This document shows, one piece after another, positions 16,116 through 25,101 of a stretch of 64,000 bases of DNA. The DNA lies in assembly GCF_015999305.1 (NCBI RefSeq), contig NZ_JAEAGP010000001.1, forward strand, positions 62,001-126,000, in the 5' to 3' direction. Position 1 is the first letter of the stretch, and every line of letters starts with the position of its first letter. Both the position numbers and the translations under genes were made by a program. The stretch is from Erythrobacter sp. YJ-T3-07. GTDB lineage: Bacteria; Pseudomonadota; Alphaproteobacteria; Sphingomonadales; Sphingomonadaceae. A model generated the notes under the pieces. It was not told where the DNA came from. It did not search any database and saw nothing but the letters and a program-made list of their open reading frames with translations.

Positions 16116-17344
16116 CGCCCGATCGGGCCGAAGCGCCCGCGCGCGATGCCGCGCCACAGCCACTCGAACGGGCCCTGCCGGAAACGCGCCAGCCAGAGCG
16201 GCGACCACAGCATCATCAGCGCGATCGGAACGGCAGTAGTCGCGAACGCTCCGCCGCGCGACACAGTCCCGTAGAGGCCCAGCCCCCACGAATAGAACAG
16301 CAGCGCAAACACCGCGCTGGTGAGCAGGTAGTTTGTAAGGGACAGCCGCCCGGTCGCGGCCAGAACGCGGCGCAGCGCGCTGTCACGACCGGCGAACAGC
16401 GCCATCACCAGCGCGGCATAGGCGATGGCCAGCAACAGATCGAAGGGCAGCGACCAGAACAGCGAGACCGGGCCGACCACTGCGCCGGTGAAGCCGCTCC
16501 ACACATCGACCAGCATCAGCAGCACCAGCGGCGGCACGGCGATCAGCGCCAGTTTTCGTGCCAGAGCGATGCAGCGAGCGCGCGGCCAGCAACCCTGCAG
16601 GAGACCGCTGCGCCACAGGCCTGCCCCCACCAGCATCGTGCTCAGCGTAGACGGGATGGCAGGTACCTGGGTCTCCAGCGCCGGGCCGAACCCCGCGATG
16701 CGCCGCGCCAGCCGCTCGGCAAAGCTCTCGGTGCCGATCATGTGTCCGTAGCTCAGTGCCTCGGGATTTGCGCCGAAGGCCGAGGCGGGCAACAGCGCCT
16801 GCTGGGTGCCCGGCTCTGCGGTCAGCCACTGATAGGCGATCAGCGTGCCGCCGCCCACGTGCAGAACCATCAGCACGCCGCCCATGACGAGCAGCCTGCG
16901 CGTGTCGAGCCGCAGGAAAAGAGGCAGGAACAGGCCCGCCATCGCATAGAGCCTCAGCACATCGTTGTTCGCGAGCAGGATCGCGTGGGCACCGCCGATC
17001 GCGAACAGCACCAGCATGCGCAGCGCATGGTCGCGCAGCGGGTGACCCTTTTCGGCCTGCTGCGCCCGCTCAAACAGGATCGCGACCCCTGCGCCGAACA
17101 GCATCGCGAACAGGCTGCGGAACTTGTCTTCCACCAGCACGAAGCTGACCGCCCAGACGATCCAGTCGATCGCGCTCTCGCTGCCCGCCGCTGCCGGGTT
17201 GAAATAGGCCGCGGGCGGCAATGCGTAGATGTAGACGTTCATCAGCGCGATGCCCGCCACGGCAACGCCGCGCAGCGCATCGAGCGCGACGACCCGCTCT
17301 CCCGAGGGACCGGGCGCGGTCAGAGTGGTGCCGCGCCGGTCCAT
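16112..17344 (-). CDS. DUF418 family integral membrane protein
   Basis: A 410-residue polytopic protein related to YeiB. It begins with the family signature VVALDALRGVAVAGIALMNV after a short cytoplasmic N-terminus, has about ten hydrophobic segments, and ends with the conserved SLTNYLLTSAVFALLFYSWG and PFEWLWRGI region. DUF418 proteins share an acyltransferase-3-like membrane topology, but no substrate is established. It begins four bases after the metK stop, so it is probably translated from the metK transcript. Confidence 0.88.
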   Translation of the reverse strand: MDRRGTTLTAPGPSGERVVALDALRGVAVAGIALMNVYIYALPPAAYFNPAAAGSESAIDWIVWAVSFVLVEDKFRSLFAMLFGAGVAILFERAQQAEKGHPLRDHALRMLVLFAIGGAHAILLANNDVLRLYAMAGLFLPLFLRLDTRRLLVMGGVLMVLHVGGGTLIAYQWLTAEPGTQQALLPASAFGANPEALSYGHMIGTESFAERLARRIAGFGPALETQVPAIPSTLSTMLVGAGLWRSGLLQGCWPRARCIALARKLALIAVPPLVLLMLVDVWSGFTGAVVGPVSLFWSLPFDLLLAIAYAALVMALFAGRDSALRRVLAATGRLSLTNYLLTSAVFALLFYSWGLGLYGTVSRGGAFATTAVPIALMMLWSPLWLARFRQGPFEWLWRGIARGRFGPIGR

Positions 17345-17348
17345 CGGC

Positions 17349-18569
17349 TTACTTGCCGACTGCGGCCTTCAGGTCGTCGACCAGGTCGGTCCGCTCCCAC
17401 GGGAAAGCGTCGCCCGCTGCCGTACGACCGAAATGGCCATAGGCCGCGCTCTGCTTGTAGATCGGCTTGTTGAGGCCAAGATGCGTGCGGATGCCACGCG
17501 GGGTCAGGCCGCCCAGCTTGTTCATGCCGCGGATCGCATCTTCCAGCGCCTCTTCGGAGACCGTGCCCGTCCCGTGCAGGTCGACATAGACCGACAGCGG
17601 CTCGGAGACGCCGATCGCGTAGGACAGCTGGATCGTGCAATGCGTGGCGAGGCCCGCTGCCACCACGTTCTTCGCCAGATAGCGGGTGATGTAGGCAGCG
17701 GAGCGGTCGACCTTGGTCGGGTCCTTGCCGCTGAACGCGCCGCCACCGTGCGGGGCCGCACCGCCATAGGTATCGACGATGATCTTGCGGCCCGTAAGCC
17801 CGGCGTCGCCGTCCGGCCCGCCGATCTCGAACGCGCCCGTCGGGTTGATATGCCACACCGTATCGCCATCGATCAGGCCATCGGGCAGCACTTCGCCCAC
17901 GGCCTTCTTCACATAGGCCTTCAGCTCGGCTTCCTTGTCGCCCTGGTCGTAACCCTTGGCGTGCTGGGTCGAGACGACGATCGCGACCGCCTTCACCGGC
18001 TTGCCGTTTTCGTAACGCAGCGTGACCTGGCTCTTGGCGTCGGGTTCGAGGAACGGCGCCGCGCCCGACTTGCGGTCGTCGGCCAGCCGCTGGAGGATCT
18101 TGTGGCTGTAATCGAGCGTCGCGGGCATCAGGTCGGGCGTCTCGTTGCAGGCATAGCCGAACATGATGCCCTGGTCGCCCGCGCCCTCATCCTTGTTGGA
18201 CCCGTCGGTGCCGGCGTCCACGCCCTGCGCGATCTCGCTCGACTGGCCGTGCAGATGGTTTTCGAAGGTAAAGGTCTGCCAGTGGAAACCGCTCTGTTCG
18301 TAGCCGATTTCCTTCACCGTATCGCGCACGACCTGCTCGATCTCTTCGGCGGCACCCGGCTTCCACTCGCCATTATCGTACATCGGCGTGCAGCGAATCT
18401 CGCCCGCGAGCACGACGCGCTGCGTGGTGGTGAGCGTTTCGCAAGCGACCCGCGATTCGGGGTCCTTGCTGAGCATCAGATCGACGATCGCGTCCGAGAT
18501 CTGGTCGGAAACCTTGTCCGGATGGCCTTCGGAAACGCTTTCGGAGGTGAAGATATAGCTGCTGCGCAT
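17349..18569 (-). CDS. metK: S-adenosylmethionine synthase
   Basis: A 406-residue enzyme that makes S-adenosylmethionine from methionine and ATP. Conserved blocks are [21 protein letters not shown] near the N-terminus, [13 protein letters not shown] and [19 protein letters not shown], which carry the ATP-, metal- and substrate-binding residues. The start codon is ATG 18569. A purine GAGG about 15 bases upstream can pair with a CCUC nearer the start, and a symmetric TAAAGA-GT-TCTTTA site lies 22 bases upstream of the start. The gene follows lnt on the same strand after 52 bases and precedes a DUF418 gene. Confidence 0.97.
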   Translation of the reverse strand: MRSSYIFTSESVSEGHPDKVSDQISDAIVDLMLSKDPESRVACETLTTTQRVVLAGEIRCTPMYDNGEWKPGAAEEIEQVVRDTVKEIGYEQSGFHWQTFTFENHLHGQSSEIAQGVDAGTDGSNKDEGAGDQGIMFGYACNETPDLMPATLDYSHKILQRLADDRKSGAAPFLEPDAKSQVTLRYENGKPVKAVAIVVSTQHAKGYDQGDKEAELKAYVKKAVGEVLPDGLIDGDTVWHINPTGAFEIGGPDGDAGLTGRKIIVDTYGGAAPHGGGAFSGKDPTKVDRSAAYITRYLAKNVVAAGLATHCTIQLSYAIGVSEPLSVYVDLHGTGTVSEEALEDAIRGMNKLGGLTPRGIRTHLGLNKPIYKQSAAYGHFGRTAAGDAFPWERTDLVDDLKAAVGK

Positions 18570-18591
18570 AGGGAGGGGTTTTACCTCGATA

Positions 18592-18605
18592 TAAAGAGTT
18601 CTTTA
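18592..18605. promoter_or_regulatory. Inverted repeat upstream of metK, candidate methionine-cycle operator
   Basis: TAAAGA-GT-TCTTTA is a perfect 6+6 inverted repeat in the 52-base lnt-metK gap. It resembles AAAGA/TCTTT palindromes I associate with ArsR-type S-adenosylhomocysteine regulators (SahR) in front of methionine-cycle genes in alphaproteobacteria. The regulator assignment is inference from memory of the motif. Confidence 0.4.
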
Positions 18606-18621
18606 AGTCTCGCCGAGGGCC

Positions 18622-20196
18622 CTAAACCCGCCTGCGCCGGTTGACAACTAGGGAGCCGCCGAGGAGTGCGAGCGCCCAGATCAGCGCCAGCCAGTTGCCC
18701 AGCCGCGCGAACAGCGTCGGCGCCCCGGCGGGCGGCACCTTGCCTTCGACCCGCGCCTGCTCGCCCATTGCCATATGCTGGCGGACGACGCCCCGCGCGT
18801 CGATCACGCCGCTGATCCCGGTGGTGGTCGAGCGGAGCACCGGCAGGCCTTCCTCGATCGCGCGCATGCGCGCCTGTGCCAGATGCTGCGGCGGCCCGGT
18901 CGGCCCGAACCAGCCGTCGATCGAAGGGTTCACGATGTAATCCGGGCGGTTGGCGCGATCGACCACCTGACCGGAGAAGATGATTTCGTAGCAGATCTGC
19001 AGGCCCGCGCGGCCATAGTCCCCCAGATCGAGCGTCTGCGGACCCGGGCCGGGATGGAAATCGATCGAGCCCGCCACCAGCCGCGACAGGCCGAGCGGTT
19101 CCAGCACATCGCGAAACGGCAGATATTCGCCATAAGGCACCAGATGCGCCTTGCGGTAGCTGCCGGCGATCTCGCCCTGGTCGTTCAGCACGGTGACGAC
19201 GTTGTAGGCCCCCGTCACGGTGTCGCCGTCCACCTCGAGATCGGTCGTCCCGGTCAGCAGCAGCCCACCCTCGCCGATGACACGGGCGAGCCGGGCTCGC
19301 GCGAAAGCGGGGTCGCGCCCGGCGGTGGTCGCGGCGTAGAAACGCTCGGGATAGCCTTCGCGCAGATAGTCCGGCAGCACGCCCTCCGGCCACAGCACCA
19401 GCCGCCGCTCGGGCCCGCTCGCGGGCGGGCGGGCGGAGAGCGCGGCGAGGGTGAGGAAGCTCGGCTCGTACTGGCGCGGATCGTTCAGTTCGTCCTGATC
19501 GAGATCGGGCTGGACCAGCGTGTAGTCGAGCTCACCCTCGCGCCCAGCCCCCACCGGCCAGTACATCGCAACCGCGAGCAGGACCGAGGCGATCCCGAAG
19601 CGCAGCCATTCGCGGCGCAGCACCTGGTCGATCAGCATCGCGGCCAGCACCACCGCGATACCCGAGAGCGCGTAGGTGCCGGTCAGCGGAAGCAGTCCGG
19701 CCAGCCCCGGCCGATCGAACGGGCCGAGCATGGCGAGGCTGAACGGCCCCCAGGCATAGCCGGTGAACAGGGTCGCGCGCAGCCACTCGGTCAGCACCCA
19801 GGCCCCGCCCAGCGCAAGCGCGTAGGCCAGCGTACTGCGGCCACGCGCCAGCCGGTAGGCGGCGGCAAAGGCGATCGCAGGGTAGAGCGCGAGGAAGGTC
19901 GACAGCAGCGGCACCGCGAGCCAGCCGAGAATGGCGGGCATCCGGTCCTGATGGGTGAAGGCGGTCGCGATCCACGTGTTGGTGACGGTGAAATGGGCGA
20001 GCGCGAACAGCCATCCGCGCAGGAATGCGCCCCGCACCGTCGGGCTGAAGCGGATCAGCACTGCAGCCGCGCCCAGAGCCAGCAGCGCGAGCGGCCACAG
20101 GTGGAAGGGCGGGAAGCCCAGCGCGGACAGCCCGCCCAGAACCAGCAGGGTCAGGCGTGGGCGCGCAAGGGCGAGGGGCAGCGCGCGGTTCAGCAC
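18622..20196 (-). CDS. lnt: Apolipoprotein N-acyltransferase
   Basis: A 524-residue inner-membrane enzyme that adds the third acyl chain to lipoproteins. About seven hydrophobic segments occupy the N-terminal 210 residues, followed by a periplasmic nitrilase-like domain. The catalytic triad is visible as Glu271 (LVLWPEGVLPDYL), Lys349 (SYRKAHLVPYGEYLPF) and Cys402 (GLQICYEIIFSG). The C-terminus has a final membrane segment and a basic tail. The start is GTG 20196, with weak ribosome binding. Substrates would include the lipoproteins encoded in this window. Confidence 0.95.
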   Translation of the reverse strand: MLNRALPLALARPRLTLLVLGGLSALGFPPFHLWPLALLALGAAAVLIRFSPTVRGAFLRGWLFALAHFTVTNTWIATAFTHQDRMPAILGWLAVPLLSTFLALYPAIAFAAAYRLARGRSTLAYALALGGAWVLTEWLRATLFTGYAWGPFSLAMLGPFDRPGLAGLLPLTGTYALSGIAVVLAAMLIDQVLRREWLRFGIASVLLAVAMYWPVGAGREGELDYTLVQPDLDQDELNDPRQYEPSFLTLAALSARPPASGPERRLVLWPEGVLPDYLREGYPERFYAATTAGRDPAFARARLARVIGEGGLLLTGTTDLEVDGDTVTGAYNVVTVLNDQGEIAGSYRKAHLVPYGEYLPFRDVLEPLGLSRLVAGSIDFHPGPGPQTLDLGDYGRAGLQICYEIIFSGQVVDRANRPDYIVNPSIDGWFGPTGPPQHLAQARMRAIEEGLPVLRSTTTGISGVIDARGVVRQHMAMGEQARVEGKVPPAGAPTLFARLGNWLALIWALALLGGSLVVNRRRRV

Positions 20197-20286
20197 GGGC
20201 TGCGCCCGCGCAGTGCCGGGCGGGTCACAGGCTTACTGCCCACCCCGCCGCGCGACCGGAAAGGTCGGGCCACCAGCATTGCGATG

Positions 20287-21066
20287 TCAGCCGACCGCGC
20301 TCAGCGCCTCGTCGTCGCCATCATCGGATGCCTTGCGGGTCCGCCGACGCGGCTTGGCCTTGACCGGCTTGGCATCCTCTTCACCATCGCCCGCAGTGGC
20401 GGCAGCGATCGCCGGCGGCAGGACGGCAGCGTCGATTTCGCCCTGACCGTCATTGCCGTTATCGTCGTCGTCCCGGTCCGCCTTGCGCGTGGTCTTGCGG
20501 GCCTTCGGCGCGGCGCGGCGCGGTTCGCTGCTGCGCTTGCGCACGAAGGGGTTGTCGTCGCTTTCGAACTCGTCGTCGCCATCATTGGCGTCGGAATCGG
20601 CATCGGACGACGCGTCGTCATCGTCGGAGCGATCGCGACCGCGCTGGCGTTCGCTGCGGTTGCCCTTCTTGGGCTTGCGCCGTTCGTCGTTGCGATTGTC
20701 GTCGCCCCGATTGCCGCTGCTGCGGTTGTCGTTGCCACGATCGTCATCGTCGTCTTCGTCGGTATCATCGTTCGCACGGTCGCGCCCGGTGTCGCGCTTG
20801 GCGCGCTGTTCGTCCTGGCGGGCCTTGTTGTCGGCGATGACGCGGAAATAGTGGTCCGCGAACTGCAGGTAGTACTCCGTCTGCACGCGGTCGCCATTGT
20901 GCTGGGCGTCCTGCGCGAGCTTCTTGTACTTGTCCAGCAGCTGGGGTGCATTGCCCCGTGCGCGGCTGTCGATCCGGTTGGAGCTGTTACCGCCCCCGCC
21001 GTGATTGCGATTGCCGCGGCCGCGCCGCCGGTTGTTGTTGTTGTTGCGATTACTGTTGTTGTTCAA
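20287..21066 (-). CDS. DUF4167 domain-containing protein
   Basis: A 259-residue protein with an N-terminal Asn/Arg/Gly-rich tract (NNNSNRNNNNNRRRGRGNRN) followed by the conserved DUF4167 core SNRIDSRARGNAPQLLDKYKKLAQDA and QTEYYLQFADHYFRVIAD. The rest is very charged low complexity (Asp/Arg/Lys), suggesting disorder and nucleic acid binding. The TTG at 21066 is preferred because family members begin just before the Asn run and AGGGA lies upstream; an ATG at 21135 would add 23 unlike residues. It follows prmC on the same strand in the common alphaproteobacterial order prfA-prmC-DUF4167. Its function is unknown. Confidence 0.8.
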   Translation of the reverse strand: MNNNSNRNNNNNRRRGRGNRNHGGGGNSSNRIDSRARGNAPQLLDKYKKLAQDAQHNGDRVQTEYYLQFADHYFRVIADNKARQDEQRAKRDTGRDRANDDTDEDDDDDRGNDNRSSGNRGDDNRNDERRKPKKGNRSERQRGRDRSDDDDASSDADSDANDGDDEFESDDNPFVRKRSSEPRRAAPKARKTTRKADRDDDDNGNDGQGEIDAAVLPPAIAAATAGDGEEDAKPVKAKPRRRTRKASDDGDDEALSAVG

Positions 21067-21262
21067 GGAATTAGTCTTCCCTCGTGGTCGGGCCAATAGA
21101 TGCGGCGTCGCAGCTGTGCTGGGTCCGCGGCCCACCTGTCCCTAAGCATGATCTTCGAACTCTTGCCGATCGCAAGCCCTTGAAGGAGCCTGGTCCCACC
21201 GCAAATGTCGGATCGCGACCCGGGCGAGAAACCGTCCATTTCTTGCCAGGTCGAGACCGGAC

Positions 21263-22198
21263 TTACCGGTTGGCTTTCCCTTTGCCAACCCCTTGCGACA
21301 TAATCATTGCGCGCGGGTGTCCGTTCAGGTCCCGGCGCAGCGTGCTTTCAAGCCCTTGATTTTGCGCGAGTGCGGCCACGGCATCGTGCTGCGTACTGCC
21401 GATTTCGAAGATGGCGATGCCATCAGGCGTCAACAAGGGCGCGATTTGCGGGAGCAGGATTCGGTAATCGTCGAGGCCTTCGGGGCCCGCAAACAGCGCC
21501 GATCCCGGCTCGTGCTCGCGCACGCACGGGTCGAGCGATGCGTCATCCTCGACATAAGGCGGATTGCACAGGACCAGGTCGAACGTGCCGAGATGCTGCC
21601 GCCAGCCCCGCTTGGTCCAATCGCGCTGGATGAAACGCGCCATCCCCCGGTCTGCGCGGAACGGTGGCAGTTCGCTCTGCCCGTCCCCGACAACGCCGGT
21701 CGGAGTGTTCGCATGTCGCTGGGCATTGGCAATCGCCACCATCAGGGCTTCGAGCGAAGCGTCGACACCGATCCCTTCCGCATCGGGCCAGAGCGACAGC
21801 GCGGCCAGCAGCAGCGCGCCCGACCCGGTGCCGAGGTCGAGGATGCGCTGCGGGGCCTCGCCCGTCCCGAAGTGCTCCTGCGCCGCGTCGATCAGCGTCT
21901 CGCTGTCGCCGCGCGGGATCAGCACGGCGGGCGTGACCTTCAGCTCCAGCCCGTAGAACTCGGCATTGCCGGTGATGTAGGCGACCGGCTCGTGCGCCAG
22001 CCGCCTCTCGAAAAGCCGGGCGAAGCCATCGGGCACAGGATCGCGCATGTGATGCAGCAGCATGGCCGAGCGTGAGCATCCCAGCGCGTGCGCCATCAGC
22101 AGCTCGGTATCGATCCGCGCCCATGCGACGTCAAGAAGGCTCGCCGCCTTGCGGATGACCTCGCCGACACTGCCCTTAAGGTCGACAGCATCACTCAT
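21263..22198 (-). CDS. prmC: Release factor glutamine methyltransferase
   Basis: A 311-residue class I SAM-dependent methyltransferase that N5-methylates the glutamine of the GGQ motif in RF1 and RF2. The SAM-binding motif [16 protein letters not shown] and the catalytic N-P-P-Y at 212-215 ([15 protein letters not shown]) are present, with the N-terminal helical substrate-binding domain ([17 protein letters not shown]). Its ATG overlaps the end of prfA by eight bases, so it is translationally coupled to its own substrate's gene. Confidence 0.95.
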   Translation of the reverse strand: MSDAVDLKGSVGEVIRKAASLLDVAWARIDTELLMAHALGCSRSAMLLHHMRDPVPDGFARLFERRLAHEPVAYITGNAEFYGLELKVTPAVLIPRGDSETLIDAAQEHFGTGEAPQRILDLGTGSGALLLAALSLWPDAEGIGVDASLEALMVAIANAQRHANTPTGVVGDGQSELPPFRADRGMARFIQRDWTKRGWRQHLGTFDLVLCNPPYVEDDASLDPCVREHEPGSALFAGPEGLDDYRILLPQIAPLLTPDGIAIFEIGSTQHDAVAALAQNQGLESTLRRDLNGHPRAMIMSQGVGKGKANR

Positions 22199-23258
22199 TC
22201 ATCGCCGCGAGCCGCTTGGCCTCGTCCTCGGCGATGAGCGCGTCGATCAGTTCGCCCAGCCCGGGGCCGGCGATGATCTGCGGCAGCTTCTGCAGCGTCA
22301 GGCCGATCCGGTGATCGGTGACGCGGCCTTGCGGGTAGTTGTAGGTACGGATGCGTTCGGATCGGTCGCCCGAGCCGACCATGGCCTTGCGCGCCTCGGC
22401 CTCGGCCCCCTGTGCGGCGTCGCGCTGCTGTTCGTAGAGCCGGGCGCGCAGCACCTGCATCGCCTGTTCGCGGTTCTTGTGCTGGCTGCGCCCGTCCTGG
22501 CAGGTGACCACCAGCCCGGTCGGCAGGTGGGTGATGCGGATCGCCGAGTCGGTCGTGTTGACGTGCTGCCCGCCCGCGCCCGACGCGCGATAGGTGTCGA
22601 TCTTGAGGTCGCCCGCGTCGATCTGCACATCGACCTCGTCCGGCTCAGGCAGCACCGCCACAGTCGCCGCCGAGGTGTGAATGCGCCCGCCGCTCTCCGT
22701 CTCGGGCACGCGCTGCACGCGGTGCACGCCGCTTTCGAACTTGAGCTTGGCGAACACGCCGGTGCCGGTGACGTGGGCGACGATTTCCTTGAAGCCGCCG
22801 ACTTCGGACGCGCTCATGCTGACCGGCTCGACCTTCCAGCCCTGCTCGCCCGCAAAGCGTTCGTACATGCGATAAAGGTCGCCCGCGAACAGCGCCGCCT
22901 CGTCGCCGCCGGTGCCCGCACGGATTTCGAGCATCGCGGGCTTGGCATCGGCGGAATCGCGCGGGAGCATCGCGACGGCGAGCTGCTGTTCGATCTCGGG
23001 AATGCGCTGGTTCAGCGCCTCCAGCTCCTCTTCCGCCATGCCTCGCATCTCGGGATCGGCAAGCATCTCTTGCAGCCCGGCGACTTCCCCGCGCGCCGCC
23101 TTCAGCTCCAGCGCGAGCTTCGCGACCGGCTCCAGCTCGGCATAGTCGCGGCTTGCCTGCACGAATTCCTCGCCCTCCAGCTGGCCCGAAGCCATGCGCG
23201 CCTCGATCTCTGCGAAGCGGTTGGCGATCTGGTCGAGGCGTTCGGGAGGGATGGTCAA
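22191..23258 (-). CDS. prfA: Peptide chain release factor 1
   Basis: About 355 residues; recognises UAA and UAG and releases the peptide. The GGQ loop is at 229-231 ([19 protein letters not shown]). The stop-codon-recognising P-x-T tripeptide is P-E-T at 185-187 ([17 protein letters not shown]) where Ala or Val is usual in the middle. The start is uncertain: TTG 23258 gives a family-like N-terminus ([14 protein letters not shown]) with GGAACG about 7 bases upstream; GTG at 23294 or 23285 would add 9-12 residues without a ribosome site. It heads the prfA-prmC pair. Confidence 0.93.
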   Translation of the reverse strand: MTIPPERLDQIANRFAEIEARMASGQLEGEEFVQASRDYAELEPVAKLALELKAARGEVAGLQEMLADPEMRGMAEEELEALNQRIPEIEQQLAVAMLPRDSADAKPAMLEIRAGTGGDEAALFAGDLYRMYERFAGEQGWKVEPVSMSASEVGGFKEIVAHVTGTGVFAKLKFESGVHRVQRVPETESGGRIHTSAATVAVLPEPDEVDVQIDAGDLKIDTYRASGAGGQHVNTTDSAIRITHLPTGLVVTCQDGRSQHKNREQAMQVLRARLYEQQRDAAQGAEAEARKAMVGSGDRSERIRTYNYPQGRVTDHRIGLTLQKLPQIIAGPGLGELIDALIAEDEAKRLAAMNE

Positions 23259-23423
23259 TGGTCGTTCCGGTAGGATTTCTGGCACACCTGACACACAGTC
23301 CAGGGGTTAGAAAGTGGGCCCTGCGCGAGGCGCGCTATTTCGGCAGGTGAATGTCGGGTGCGGTGGCAGTCATGCAAGGCGCATTAGCGCGGGAAAGGTG
23401 GAGTAGGAAAGCCATCCCCACAC

Positions 23424-23506
23424 CGTCATTCCCCCGAAGGCGGGAATCCCGCTTTCTTTGACGCATGGGCGGAAGAAGCGGGACCCCCGCCTTCGCGGGG
23501 GTGACG
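23424..23506. repeat. Long REP-like hairpin element 1
   Basis: An 83-base imperfect inverted repeat. The left arm begins CGTCATTCCCCCGAAGGCGG and the right arm ends GCCTTCGCGGGGGTGACG; inner arms CCCGCTT and AAGCGGG also pair. Each arm contains its own small palindrome around CGAAGGCGGG/CCCGCCTTCG. The CGTCATTCCC...GGGTGACG form is typical of dispersed extragenic palindromes in proteobacteria. It lies between hisS and prfA. Confidence 0.75.
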
Positions 23507-23574
23507 AGGGAGGAGTGCGGGCACCGCCTGCCTCTACCGTCATGCTGACGAGTTGGCGCAGCCCCCGCCACGTT

Positions 23575-23663
23575 CGTCATCCCGGGCTTGACCCGGGATC
23601 AGGCTTCTTTTGGCTTGGCGCGCACGGAAGGAAGCCCTGCCCCGGATCAAGTCCGGGGCGACG
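23575..23663. repeat. Long REP-like hairpin element 2
   Basis: An 89-base imperfect inverted repeat starting CGTCATCCCGGGCTTGACCC and ending GGATCAAGTCCGGGGCGACG. Inner arms CAGGCTTC and GAAGCCCTG also pair, so it can fold into one long hairpin with internal small palindromes (CCCGGGCTTGACCCGGG). It is related in design to element 1, 69 bases to its left, but differs in sequence. It ends 5 bases before the hisS stop codon; the rest of the 23259-23668 gap holds nothing else I can support. Confidence 0.75.
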
Positions 23664-23668
23664 AGGAG

Positions 23669-25012
23669 TTAGGGCAAAGCCTTTGTCAGGATCATCTGAA
23701 TCCAGTTCGGATTTCTTTCGTCATTCGGCCAATCCGGACTGTATTTCGAGTGAACGACGCGATCGATCACCGCCTGAATCCGCTCATCCCCCTCATTCCG
23801 AGAAAGCGATTTCAGCTTAACCGAATGCTCGTCGCTCTCATCCGGAGAACCGACAATCAAGATATGCTGCGGTCTCTCTTTGACGCTCCGATCAAACCTT
23901 TTCTTGGGTGAACCGGACGCGAACAAATCGGTGACCAAACTTTCCGCGCGCAATGCAGCTGTTAGGCTCTGAGCAACCTCCAAAGCACGCTCATACTCCA
24001 GGACCACCGCAACATCTGGCCCAGCCTCCGGCCGATCCCCCACCAGCATCGCCAGCCGCTCGATCCCCGCAGCCCAGCCGACCGCAGGCGTCGCAGGCCC
24101 GCCAAGGCTCTCGATCAGCCCATCATAGCGCCCGCCGCCAAGGATCGTACTCTGCGAACCCAGCGCGTCTGCTGCGGCAGAGCCCTCGTCCGGAATGAAC
24201 TCGAACGCCGTGTGCCGGTAGTAGTCGAGCCCGCGCACGAGGCTCTCGGCGCGCACCCACTTCACGCCCGCCGCGTCGAGCCCGCTGGTCACTGCATCGA
24301 AGAATGCACGCGCCTCATCGGTCAGGAAGTCGTCGATCTTCGGCGCGTCGGCGACGAAACGCTGGTCGCGGCGGTCCTTCGAATCCAGGATCCGCAGCGG
24401 GTTCTTCTCCAGCCGCTCCTGCGATTCCTCGCTCAGCTCGTCCTTCACGTTGCGGAAGTGCTCGACCAGCGCGCCGCGCCATGCCTCGCGAGAGTCGCCG
24501 TCGCCCAGCGTGTTGAGGTGCAGCGTCACGCCCTCGATCCCCAGTTCGCGGATCACCTGGTCGGCCATCGCGAGCAGCTCGACGTCTGCTTGGGGTTCGG
24601 CCGCACCGATAATCTCGGCGTCGATCTGGTGGAACTGGCGGTAGCGGCCCTTCTGCGGGCGCTCGTAGCGGAACAGCGGGCCGTGGGTCGCGAGCTTGAC
24701 CGGCGCGTGCTGCTGCCAGCCGTTCGTCAGGTAAGCGCGCGCTATCCCCGCCGTAAACTCGGGCCGCAGGGTGAGCGATTCCCCGCCGCGATCCTCGAAG
24801 CTGTACATTTCCTTGGAGACGATATCGGTCGTCTCGCCGATCGAGCGGGCGAACACCTCGGTCTTTTCGAACACGGGCATTTCCGCGCGGCGGAAGCGGT
24901 AGAGCTTGCGCACCCGTTCGAAGGTTTCGACCACGAAGGCGAAGCTTTCCGCCTCGGCCCCGAAAATGTCCTGCGTGCCGCGGATTGCCTGCGGTGTCTT
25001 TGTCTTTGCCAT
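23669..25012 (-). CDS. hisS: Histidyl-tRNA synthetase
   Basis: A 447-residue class II synthetase starting at ATG 25012 ([18 protein letters not shown]). The catalytic core is normal: [13 protein letters not shown] (motif 2 region), [31 protein letters not shown] (histidine-binding) and the motif 3 stretch [14 protein letters not shown]...[12 protein letters not shown]. From about residue 330 to the end, the anticodon-binding domain is unusual: G+C drops to about 52% (two 60-base lines counted by hand) from near 70%, and only KKRFDRS and the general alpha/beta pattern resemble typical members. The C-terminus ([20 protein letters not shown]) is unlike usual HisRS ends. The low-GC part abuts the hairpin repeats. 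Confidence 0.93.
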   Translation of the reverse strand: MAKTKTPQAIRGTQDIFGAEAESFAFVVETFERVRKLYRFRRAEMPVFEKTEVFARSIGETTDIVSKEMYSFEDRGGESLTLRPEFTAGIARAYLTNGWQQHAPVKLATHGPLFRYERPQKGRYRQFHQIDAEIIGAAEPQADVELLAMADQVIRELGIEGVTLHLNTLGDGDSREAWRGALVEHFRNVKDELSEESQERLEKNPLRILDSKDRRDQRFVADAPKIDDFLTDEARAFFDAVTSGLDAAGVKWVRAESLVRGLDYYRHTAFEFIPDEGSAAADALGSQSTILGGGRYDGLIESLGGPATPAVGWAAGIERLAMLVGDRPEAGPDVAVVLEYERALEVAQSLTAALRAESLVTDLFASGSPKKRFDRSVKERPQHILIVGSPDESDEHSVKLKSLSRNEGDERIQAVIDRVVHSKYSPDWPNDERNPNWIQMILTKALP

Positions 25013-25101
25013 GATGGGCGAGCGCTTAGCGTGCACGCCCGCCAAACGAAAGCGGGATACATTATTGCATGCGCGCGCGATTGCCCGCATGAACCCCGGC
25101 C

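Noticed and set aside
18570..18621. SAM riboswitch upstream of metK
   Set aside because: The leader is only 52 bases and does not match the SAM-II, SAM-V or SAM/SAH consensus elements I know; only a short hairpin and a DNA palindrome are supported.
20990..21066. Short tandem repeats resembling a CRISPR or microsatellite
   Set aside because: The repeats encode the Asn/Arg tract of the DUF4167 protein with varied codons; there is no repeat-spacer order.
18775..21099. Long rightward frame across lnt and DUF4167
   Set aside because: Crosses two well-supported leftward genes and their gap; its Val/Ala-rich end is just the complement of the Asp/Asn/Arg-rich tract.
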